Of a DNA stretch of 13,320 bases, positions 1 to 6,982 are shown piece by piece; the first letter of the stretch is position 1; each line of letters begins with the position of its first letter. The stretch is from Acanthamoeba sp. SK_2022b. Lineage: Eukaryota > Discosea > Longamoebia > Acanthamoebidae. Location of the stretch: assembly GCA_027943245.1 (NCBI GenBank), contig JANDJZ010000559.1, positions 1 through 13,320 on the forward strand, read 5' to 3'. The notes beneath the pieces were generated by a model that was not told the origin of the DNA, ran no database searches, and was given only the letters and a program-made list of their open reading frames with translations. A program made the position numbers and the translations under genes.

Positions 1-90
1 TGGTTTCGTTTCTAGTTTTTAGTTTTAAGGGGGGTTTTATTTTGAGTCCGTTACTGTCGACCTTAGGGTTTCGCCCCTGAGGTGACTGCA
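1..90 (-). other. Left flank, possible 5' end of a second LINE
   Basis: No coding region is visible. On the minus strand this stretch is A- and C-rich like the 5' UTR of the neighbouring LINE. It begins just after the CCACTTATCA direct repeat with an imperfect hairpin (arms ACCTCAGGG and CCCTAAGGT, 8 of 9 paired), whose last bases overlap a short second stem (GTC...GAC). The 5' end of the intact LINE at 6578-6606 has the same arrangement. I infer the start of an older related element lying head-to-tail, but sequence identity is low and only 90 bases are available. Plain genomic flank is the alternative. Confidence 0.35.
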
Positions 91-102
91 TGATAAGTGG
101 TT
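91..102. repeat. Left target-site duplication of the LINE
   Basis: The 10-mer TGATAAGTGG, extending to 12 bases with the following TT, recurs at 6617-6628. The left copy abuts a T7 run (the A-tail of the minus-strand element) and the right copy abuts the structured 5' end. That is the geometry expected of a target-site duplication made by target-primed reverse transcription. The last two Ts could belong to the tail, so the true length is 10 to 12. Confidence 0.75.
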
Positions 103-120
103 TTTTTCCGTCTGCGACGG
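101..120 (-). other. LINE 3' terminal hairpin and A-tail
   Basis: In sense orientation the 3' UTR ends in CCGTC-GCA-GACGG, a perfect 5-bp stem with a 3-nt loop (120-108), followed directly by A7 (107-101) and the target-site duplication. Many LINEs use a 3' stem-loop as the recognition site for their own reverse transcriptase. The position at the extreme end supports such a role, but function is inferred. The rest of the 3' UTR, back to the ORF2 stop, shows nothing else. Confidence 0.7.
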
Positions 121-162
121 TTTAGCACTTTCACGGTAACACCCACTCATTACTTCGCCATG

Positions 163-3015
163 CTATGCGTTGTTCTTTTCTACGTTGGCTTCTGCCTCCA
201 TTTCCTCAGTTGTGGTGTCGGTGTTCTTTTCGATTGATGCTGCAAGTTCCATGCGCTTGCGGTAGATTTCGGCTGCTCCTCTTGCGTACGCACCCGTGTA
301 CCTGCTTATCCACCCCCTGTTGGGGGGGTGTGGGAGGGGGGGGTCATGCCTGGGCTGGTGTGTGGGTACGGCGTGTGCGTCTTCTCGTTTTCTCTTCTTC
401 GTCCGCCCTTTGGTGGACGACCCCCCCCTTGTCGTCCGGTGCGCCTGGTCGGCGCACTCCCCTCTTTTCCTCTTCTTATTTCTGTTCTCCGTTTGTGAGG
501 TAGTGGAGGCCCACTCCTTGGGGAGTAGTCCTAGGAGGATGGCTGCCTTGTGGCGGCTCTCCGTTTCCGCCCATGTGCGTATGCTGACTCCCTTCCCGTG
601 GGTCTTGTCAATGATGTCGTATATTCTTTGTAAGGCTTTCTCTCTTATTGCTGACGTGTGCTCGCATTCGCCCAGGAGGTGGGTTAGGTCCTCTTTGGCC
701 TTTTGGCATAGAGGGCACTCCGTGTGGTCGGGCAATGTCTGGTCGTCATTTTGGGTACCGCCCCTTTTCCACATGTGCGTTTTGATTTGGCTGCGTCGTA
801 GGCGTAGCTTGTGGATAGTTTTTAGGTTCTGTTCGTCGAGGTGGTTTGGGTTGTGTGTTGATGCCCAGGTCACTTGCCATCCTATCTCCTCCTTGTTGGC
901 TAGTGTTCCACATATTTTTAGTTTGAGGCCTTTCTTATATTTTTTATTGTTTATTTTCTTAATGTGGTCCCTTACACTCGAGTCTATCCACTCACCCTTG
1001 CTGTATATTCCTATGTCTGTGGATAGGTCTGTTAGTCTGGTATAGGGAGGGTGATTGGGTCTCGTTGTACCAATGTTGGCGAGGGCGTCCGCTGCTTCGT
1101 TTCCTTTCACGATCATGTTAAAGAGGGTGCCCCATCTCCATTTTTGGTCTTCGTACTTTTTGTTCCATTTCCTGTCGTCTCTCCTTTCTACTAGTTTCTT
1201 TTGGATGTGGCTGTATATGTGTGTGCAACGTGTGGTGAGGCCTTTCATTGTGCGTGTGTTTATTTCTCGTTTTATACACCTTTCTACTGAGCGTTTGGTG
1301 CGTGTTCGTCTGCTGTGGGGGTGCATTATGAGTTTGTTGAGTAGGGTGCTGACCGATTCGTTATCAGTGATGATGTGTAGGTCTTGGGTGTCCTGGGTAA
1401 TCTCTAGTGTGTACGCCACCGCTTGGAGTTCTGAGTTGTCAGACGTTTGGTCTCCAATTGTGTGGGCTGCTAGGTTCAGGTGGCTGTCTCTGGCAAAGTA
1501 TACTCCAAACCCTGCTCTGTTTTTTATTTTTGATCCATCAGTCCATACTAAGGTTTCTCCATCGGGGCCCTTGTGGATGGGGATTCCCTCACTCCATTTC
1601 CTCACGCTTTTACCTCTTCTTTGTGTGCGTATGTTGTGCAGGAGTTCACTTCTGGGGTAGCAGTGTGGGTTTGAGGCTGTCTTTGGGGAATGGGACGGGC
1701 TTGGGAGGTTGTGGTGTTCGTTCTGGTTTGCTCTCCACCCCCTTATTAGCGGTGGAATAGGGGGGAGAGTTTTGTGTATTTTGGCTAATCTAGGGTCGTT
1801 GAGTACTCCTTGGTTATTTATGTATGCATTACGTGTTCTCATTTCGGTGTCTGAGTTTGTTTCCTGTTTTAGTTTTGTTTTATTTCTTTCTAGCGCGGCG
1901 TTCTCTTTGGTTTCTGATACTAGGTCCAGGTTGTATTCTCTGGCCAGTCTGAGGAGCCTTCTGATTGTTGGTATTCTCTCAGGAGACTGCCCCTCTTCGG
2001 TACCTTTGATGGTGAGGATCTCCCTTTCCCCCTCGTGTCGGGCGCAGTCCATGTTGTTTATTAATACCCTTCGTCCCAGTGAGTCCGGTCCTTTAAGGAT
2101 CTGATCGATTGTGCATCCGATAAACACTGCGTCTTGCGCGTCAGCCAGGCAGGTCAGTCCCATTCCTCCATCTCTAGTGTTCGTCCATAGCCAGTTGGAT
2201 GGGCAGTCCCTGCGTATTTGGAGTGCGTTTTTTATTATCTTTTTGTTAATAATGTCTAATTTTTTTAGTAGTGTTGGGCTGTATTCTACCACGCTCATTC
2301 CATATTGTATCACTGTGTTGGCAAGTATATTTATTAGGTGTGTCTTTTGTGATGCGGTCATCTTGCGGCTGTGTAGGCCATTGGCGATCTTGTTGAATTT
2401 TTTATCCGTTATTCTTATGTGGGCGTTCCATTGCAGGTCTAGTGACATGTGTATCCCCAGGTATCTGTATGTTTCGTCTGGGCTCAGTATTGCGACCTTG
2501 TCTCCTTCCATTGTGGTAGGTGTGAAGGTACTGTTGAGGTTTGTTGTGGTGTACGCTGATTTTGCTGCCTTTATGCGGAGACCGTTATCTTTACAGAATT
2601 TGTTTAGTGTATCCCACAGTTTGGACATCCCTTCCACCGATTCACTTACAAGTGCAATATCGTCTGCGAACGCGATTGCTCCCATTGTACTTCCTCCTTC
2701 CAGTCGGTACCCTTTGTGGTGGTGGTGAAGTTGTTCTATAATAGGGTTAATAAAGAGGTTAAATAGCAGTGGAGAGAGCGGGTCACCTTGTCTTACTCCT
2801 TGTGTAACTGGTATGGGCTCTGTCTTCCCGTAGTCTGTGTATATGCTTACCTCGTTGTTTGTGTACATGTTTTGGATTAGGGCGACTAGGTGTTGTGGGA
2901 AGCCATATGCGGTCAGGGTCTTGTACAACCTTGGGAGAGGGACACTGTCATATGCTCCCGCGAGGTCTACATATGTGACGTGTATCTCTTTATTTCGGTA
3001 CTTGGCTTCTTCCAT
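163..3015 (-). CDS. LINE ORF2, C-terminal part: RT core, RNase H, CCHC
   Basis: This is the second part of ORF2, in the same frame as the upstream part and separated from it by one TGA. The RT palm motifs are present: AYDS at residues 21-24, QGDPLSP at 77-82 and FADD (catalytic motif C) at 116-119. An RNase H domain follows, with TDGS (D493), SEL (E529), TDNE (D551), a His at 603 and GNEAAD (D643). An unusual ~30-residue basic and aromatic insertion sits between that His and the last Asp. A C-terminal zinc motif C-x2-C-x8-H-x4-C covers residues 767-784, and two KKRKR clusters near the end resemble nuclear-localisation signals. The ATG at 3015 is an internal Met, not a natural start; without the TGA the frame runs straight in from the upstream part. 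It ends with TAG at 165-163. RT copies the element RNA at the nicked target, and RNase H probably removes the RNA template. Confidence 0.92.
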   Translation of the reverse strand: MEEAKYRNKEIHVTYVDLAGAYDSVPLPRLYKTLTAYGFPQHLVALIQNMYTNNEVSIYTDYGKTEPIPVTQGVRQGDPLSPLLFNLFINPIIEQLHHHHKGYRLEGGSTMGAIAFADDIALVSESVEGMSKLWDTLNKFCKDNGLRIKAAKSAYTTTNLNSTFTPTTMEGDKVAILSPDETYRYLGIHMSLDLQWNAHIRITDKKFNKIANGLHSRKMTASQKTHLINILANTVIQYGMSVVEYSPTLLKKLDIINKKIIKNALQIRRDCPSNWLWTNTRDGGMGLTCLADAQDAVFIGCTIDQILKGPDSLGRRVLINNMDCARHEGEREILTIKGTEEGQSPERIPTIRRLLRLAREYNLDLVSETKENAALERNKTKLKQETNSDTEMRTRNAYINNQGVLNDPRLAKIHKTLPPIPPLIRGWRANQNEHHNLPSPSHSPKTASNPHCYPRSELLHNIRTQRRGKSVRKWSEGIPIHKGPDGETLVWTDGSKIKNRAGFGVYFARDSHLNLAAHTIGDQTSDNSELQAVAYTLEITQDTQDLHIITDNESVSTLLNKLIMHPHSRRTRTKRSVERCIKREINTRTMKGLTTRCTHIYSHIQKKLVERRDDRKWNKKYEDQKWRWGTLFNMIVKGNEAADALANIGTTRPNHPPYTRLTDLSTDIGIYSKGEWIDSSVRDHIKKINNKKYKKGLKLKICGTLANKEEIGWQVTWASTHNPNHLDEQNLKTIHKLRLRRSQIKTHMWKRGGTQNDDQTLPDHTECPLCQKAKEDLTHLLGECEHTSAIREKALQRIYDIIDKTHGKGVSIRTWAETESRHKAAILLGLLPKEWASTTSQTENRNKKRKRGECADQAHRTTRGGSSTKGRTKKRKREDAHAVPTHQPRHDPPLPHPPNRGWISRYTGAYARGAAEIYRKRMELAASIEKNTDTTTEEMEAEANVEKNNA

Positions 3016-3021
3016 TATTCC

Positions 3022-5154
3022 TCATAGTGCATGTATTTGCGTTGCTGTGGACATGTCTTGGCAGAATCCTCCTTGTGCTATGCTTATGATGTTTTCTCTT
3101 TCCACTATGTCATTCATTCTGTTGTTTACGATCTTTGTAAATAATTTATAAATTACTGAGAGGAGGGCTATTGGTCTATAGTTGAGTGGGTTCGTTGGTT
3201 CGCCTCCCTTGTAGATCCCAAAGATGTCTGACGATTTCCAGCAGGTTGGCGTGATCCCTGTCCGGATGCAGGCATTCATTAGCGCCAGGATGGGGGTAAG
3301 GTTCTCTGGCCTTATCCATTTGATCATTTCGATGGTCTCTTCGGTGGGGCCTGGTGCTTTATTGTTGCTGATGCTTTTTATTGTGTCCAGGAGTTCGATG
3401 GGCGTGATCTCCTTGAGGAGGCTGTCGGTTTCTCCTTGGATGCATTTGCCATCTCTTATCCACCCAGCCACGGTCTCTGTGTGGAGCTGAGGTTGTGCTT
3501 CAAACTGTTTGGTCCACGCTTCCTGTACGTACGCTCTAATCTCTCCGGGCTCTGTGATTGTTATGGTTTCTCCATTTAATCCCTTTTTGATCCCTAGTTT
3601 GACACTCTGCTCCCTCTTATGCCAGAGGGCCTTCCTGATTTTTGCATAGAAACGACCTGAGCGGGCTGCTCCTTCTGCCTGGAGGTTAGCTATAAGCGTA
3701 TCTATTCTCCTTTTCCTTTCTTTTGTCTTTAGCTTTCGCATGGATCGCGATAGTGTCGTTTTGATGTTCCTGCATTTTCTGGACCAAGTGTTGTAGGTCC
3801 TTTTGTTTGTGGTGATCTCCTCGGCTGTGCCTGTGATGTGAGTGCATGCTTTTTGTACCCTACACATGAGTTTTATGTGGTCAGTGTTAGGGTGGATTTC
3901 TGCATTAATTATATTTGTGGCCACTTCTAGGCCCTTTTGGATGCATTTCCTCTTTTTGCGTTCTAGTCCCCATTCTTTATTTGTTACTGTTTTGGAGGGG
4001 CGGTCTTGTGTTTCTCTGTCTGGGGGGCGGCGTCTGTTTATTCGGTCTGTTGCTGTTATCATAGAGTTTATTATTCTATGCGCGCTTCTGTTTATATCTT
4101 CTTCATTTAGTTCACCCTCTAACATGCTTGTTTCTTGGTGTAGTTCGTCCTGAATGTCTGCATTGTACATGGTTATTTTGTCGTTGGTAAGATTTGTGGG
4201 TATTTTCCTTTTTATTACTCCTTTTTTTTGTTCAGTCAGAGTGGCCGGGTTCCATTCTCTGACTGTTTCGATGATGCGGTGGTCAGAGGTGAAGTTGCTC
4301 GCATTGTGAACTAGGTATGTTAGGTGTTTATTGGTGTCGTTAGTGTAGAAGCTGTCTAATTGTTTTTCTTGTTCGTTATTCTCTCCTCTTTTCCATGTGA
4401 ATACAGGTGCTGTACCACGGTGTAGGGCTTGCCATACGTCTTGGACTCCTACTTCTCTCCTGAAGGTGTGTAGGGGTTCGTTTTTGTGTCTTTTGTAGTT
4501 ACCTGTTTTTTGGTCTTTTTTGTTTAGGGTCATGTTCCAGTCTCCCCCTAGTAATATTTCCCCTTTGATGTTTTTTGCCCATTCCGTTATTCTTTTATAA
4601 AAGGACCGTTTGGTCTCAGATCCAGAGGCTGGTGCATACACGCTTACTATTGTGAGGGGGTGGTTCCTGGTTGTGAGTGTTATTGCGCTGATCCGGCCCT
4701 TGGCCCATTCATCTGATGGGGTGATGTCCTTGGCTGTGCTTGCAATGTCTTGTTGTAGGAGTATGGCGGTTCCCCATTTGGCTGCTCTCCTTTGGTTGTG
4801 GAGTGGGCGGATCAGTGGTTTGTCACAGTTCATTGGTATGTCTTCTTCCTGTACTTCGTTGTTGTTCTGTTCAATGAGTTGAAGTCTACACATGTATCTT
4901 CGTGACAGGCAGTTTTGGAACCCTTTGTATCCTTCGATCGTGGCATACCTTCCTTTATCTTTGTCGCATTTGAGTTCTTGTATTAAAATGACATCTGGGT
5001 GGTGTTTGTTTGACCATTCTCTTAGTTCGTCAGCTTTGTCTTCCCATCCACCATTTATGTTAATAGAGATAATTTTGAGTGGACGATTTTGTTGCAGCGT
5101 CGTAGTTTGGGTTTGTGGAGGAACTATGTTATTTATTGATGGTGTCTCAATCAT
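3022..5154 (-). CDS. LINE ORF2, N-terminal part: APE endonuclease and start of RT
   Basis: 710 residues. Residues 26-295 form an exonuclease-endonuclease-phosphatase (APE-like) domain that would nick the target DNA: ININGG near 31-36, the catalytic QE at 59-60, SVYAP at 171-175, GDWN at 204-207 and SDH at 290-292. A long basic linker follows. The N-terminal RT motifs include NKAPGP, NYRP at 658-661 and QGGF at 695-698. The frame then stops at TGA (3024-3022), before the catalytic palm. In related RTs the segment after QGGF runs on without a break, so this is a premature stop. A CGA-to-TGA transition is the simplest cause. The start ATG at 5154 lies one codon after the ORF1 stop, in the same frame, which suggests reinitiation. 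Confidence 0.9.
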   Translation of the reverse strand: MIETPSINNIVPPQTQTTTLQQNRPLKIISININGGWEDKADELREWSNKHHPDVILIQELKCDKDKGRYATIEGYKGFQNCLSRRYMCRLQLIEQNNNEVQEEDIPMNCDKPLIRPLHNQRRAAKWGTAILLQQDIASTAKDITPSDEWAKGRISAITLTTRNHPLTIVSVYAPASGSETKRSFYKRITEWAKNIKGEILLGGDWNMTLNKKDQKTGNYKRHKNEPLHTFRREVGVQDVWQALHRGTAPVFTWKRGENNEQEKQLDSFYTNDTNKHLTYLVHNASNFTSDHRIIETVREWNPATLTEQKKGVIKRKIPTNLTNDKITMYNADIQDELHQETSMLEGELNEEDINRSAHRIINSMITATDRINRRRPPDRETQDRPSKTVTNKEWGLERKKRKCIQKGLEVATNIINAEIHPNTDHIKLMCRVQKACTHITGTAEEITTNKRTYNTWSRKCRNIKTTLSRSMRKLKTKERKRRIDTLIANLQAEGAARSGRFYAKIRKALWHKREQSVKLGIKKGLNGETITITEPGEIRAYVQEAWTKQFEAQPQLHTETVAGWIRDGKCIQGETDSLLKEITPIELLDTIKSISNNKAPGPTEETIEMIKWIRPENLTPILALMNACIRTGITPTCWKSSDIFGIYKGGEPTNPLNYRPIALLSVIYKLFTKIVNNRMNDIVERENIISIAQGGFCQDMSTATQIHAL

Positions 5155-5157
5155 GTA

Positions 5158-6275
5158 TTATACGGTTGTTTCCTGGGGAGTGGGTTGTTCCTCCAGCGGT
5201 GCCTCTGTACATTTCTTGTTGACCACGTCCACCTTGCAGAGTGTGATTCCATTGAAGGTGATCTCATTCTTCTTTTCATCCAGGCGCATTGTGTCTTCCA
5301 GGGAGGCGCACAGGATGTGAGCACATCCCTTGAACCTCTTGTTTCTTGGGTCGCGGATGAGGCAGACGTCTCCATGGACGTGGTGGGCCTTGAGGAGGAG
5401 TTCACTGATGATTGTTGGAGGGAGCTCGGTGAGGCCACCAATCCATCGGTTCTGCTCCGCCCGACTGTAGATCAAAATGACCTTGCGGTGGGGCTTGCGG
5501 TTCTTGTTGTAGATGTACCTCTTCTTGAGGTAGGTGTCGAGATGGTTCATCGTCCAGAACTCCATGATGTAGCTGCCTGTTATTGTCGTGTCGATGCTCT
5601 TGTAGGGGACGAGTAGTGTTGCGCAGTCCTGGACGACTTGGGTCAGGTCGAGTCCTTCGCCGTCCATGATGATGGCCAGGGGGCGTTCGCGTCCAGCCAG
5701 GGTCTGGTGGGATATCGATCTGACTTGTTCCACCACCGTCCCGAGGTTAGCCTTTTTGAGGGCTTCCTTGATGGGCGGGAGGTGTTGGAGGAGGTGGGTC
5801 GTGGGGGGGGCGGTCCTCTAGTCTTTCTTAGTTCAGCCCGACGCCAAGATTTCTCTGCCTGGATGAACTGGACTCGTTGTATCTCCGCCTCCTCCTCTGA
5901 CGCTCCCTCTGTAGGTCTGAAGCTTCTCGTGGGGTCCTTGGTTTTATTTTCTATCTCTACTCCTCTGGGCCTTGCCCAGTCAGAGAGGTCCGCTCTTTTT
6001 CTCCTCTTGTTCTCTCTCTCGCTTCTCTCCGTGTCGCTGATACCGTCTTCGTCAGGGTCGGTGTCAGGTTCGTCCTCCTCGCTTCTTCCTCCACTTAATT
6101 GCATCTTGTCCTTCTCCATCTGTTCTGCTGGAGGGGAGGGGGCTCGCGTTTTTTCAGGGTCGTTTTTTGTTGGCAAGTGTTTGGTTAAAGGGTTTTTTAC
6201 TTTTATTTTTCCCTTTTTTGGTAGGTCTCTTTTTATTTTAGGATAGGTTGGTCTTTTCTTCTCTTTTCTTTTCAT
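5158..6275 (-). pseudogene. LINE ORF1, frame broken at a C8 run
   Basis: The first part (ATG at 6275) is Lys/Arg/Glu-rich and probably disordered, as expected for an RNA-binding N-terminus. At C8 (5810-5803) the conserved-looking frame changes by -1. The downstream frame has no ATG until well inside but continues to TAA at 5160-5158. Its last ~90 codons look like an RRM fold: beta strand KVILIYS, a helix, DVCLIRDPRNKR, an RNP1-like FKGCAHILCA, a second helix and a final strand. Joined, ORF1 would be about 370 residues. I see no CCHC knuckle. ORF1 proteins coat LINE RNA and act as nucleic-acid chaperones. The break may be an indel, an assembly error in a homopolymer, or programmed -1 frameshifting on C CCC CCC A. 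Confidence 0.75.
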
Positions 6276-6616
6276 TTTCTTTTTGTTTCCTGTGTGTGTT
6301 TGTCTTGGTTTTTTGTTGGGAGGTCGTTTTTTGGTTTTTGGGTTGTGCTCAGTTAGGTGGGTTGTTGTCGGGGGCTGTCTTTCTGGGGGGTTAGGTTGTC
6401 TCGGGGGCGGTTTTGTTTTGTTTTTTGTGTGTGTTTTTTGTGTCTTTAGTGGGGGTACATGTTTGTTTGGTGTATCGTGTGTTTTTGTGTGTGTGTTTTT
6501 TATTGTTTCATGGGTGGGGAGTTTTGTTTCAAGTGATGTGGAACTTGTTGGGGGAATAAGTTTACGGGTGCACTAGTGTCCAGTATCATGGACGCTCTAT
6601 GAGCGTGCGACCCCAT
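6276..6616 (-). other. LINE 5' UTR, A/C-rich
   Basis: Upstream of the ORF1 ATG the sense strand is almost entirely A and C with few G or T, so it should be largely unstructured, except for its first ~45 nt. No convincing reading frame is present; the plus-strand open frame here is a low-complexity shadow. The region would hold the internal promoter of the element if it has one, but I see no recognisable promoter motif. Confidence 0.65.
6571..6606 (-). promoter_or_regulatory. Structured 5' terminus of the LINE RNA
   Basis: Three short inverted repeats lie in a row close to the 5' end: ACGCTC-ATA-GAGCGT (6606-6592, perfect 6-bp stem), GTCCA...TGGAC (6593-6578, perfect 5-bp stem) and the 8-bp palindrome CACTAGTG (6578-6571). 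The first two overlap by two bases, so they may be alternative or stacked. Some LINEs carry self-cleaving ribozymes at this place, but I could not match this one to the HDV-like or hammerhead core. Confidence 0.5.
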
Positions 6617-6628
6617 TGATAAGTGGTT
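6617..6628. repeat. Right target-site duplication of the LINE
   Basis: Second copy of TGATAAGTGGTT, identical to 91-102, at the 5' end of the minus-strand element. It marks the junction to host DNA leading to the gene on the right. Confidence 0.75.
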
Positions 6629-6982
6629 GGTCATCCACCAAATTAAAAACCCCTCTCGTTCAAAACATCATCTGTTGCTTGTTTCCACTCCATCCTCCCA
6701 GCTCTTGAGGGGCACTTCGCTGGTTTCAGTGCTCTTACTGGCATCCTATGAATCCTTCGCTGGTGTTAATGAAAATTCATTTAATTGCGAAATTTCGTTT
6801 TGGATTACTAATCTGTAGGACGACCCCTTAAATGATAACTCGCATTCCATTTCATTCCTATCATACCAACGGATGACGTGTACCGCCCTCGTGGGGCAGT
6901 TCACGTGAAGAGCTGGAACGAGACAGCACAAGCCATCGCAATTGCATTCGACCGTTGATTTATCTCAGCATCACTGCAGCGC
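6629..6982 (+). promoter_or_regulatory. Probable promoter region of the Zn2Cys6-PAS gene
   Basis: About 350 bases without a supportable gene, and A+T-richer than the following exons. They contain an interrupted palindrome AATGAA-AA-TTCATT (6768-6781), a perfect palindrome CGAAATTTCG (6788-6797), a TGACGTG motif near 6873-6884 and a perfect palindrome TTCACGTGAA around a CACGTG E-box (6900-6909), 74 bases before the start codon. The LINE inserted just upstream. The regulatory role is inferred from position only. Confidence 0.4.

Larger units (their letters stand above)
101..6616 (-). mobile_element. Near full-length non-LTR retrotransposon (LINE)
   Basis: A 6.5-kb element in minus orientation. 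In sense order it has a 5' UTR (6616-6276), ORF1 (6275-5158), ORF2 (5154-163), a 3' UTR (162-108) with a terminal hairpin, and an A7 tail (107-101). The domain order APE endonuclease, RT, RNase H, C-terminal CCHC is seen in the I-like LINE group; I cannot fix the clade. The sense strand is A- and C-rich while the flanking host genes are GC-balanced and intron-rich, consistent with an invading element. Matching direct repeats flank it. Two lesions, an ORF1 frame break and an in-frame TGA in ORF2, suggest this copy is dead or only recently inactivated, unless recoding occurs. Confidence 0.9.

Noticed and set aside
61..80. TTAGGG near 63, possible telomere repeat
   Set aside because: Single copy, and explained as one arm of a hairpin; no tandem array.
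165..2741. Several plus-strand open frames of 60-250 codons across the LINE
   Set aside because: They are antisense to ORF2, whose motifs (FADD, TDGS, CCHC) are decisive. Their composition is a mirror of the A/C-rich sense strand.
5151..5441. Second minus-strand frame inside ORF1
   Set aside because: Ser/Arg-rich shadow overlapping the RRM-like region; it ends at the ORF2 start and has no domain signature.
6571..6616. HDV-like or hammerhead ribozyme at the LINE 5' end
   Set aside because: I could not place the double pseudoknot of HDV-like ribozymes or the CUGANGA...GAAA hammerhead core, so only a structured region is reported.
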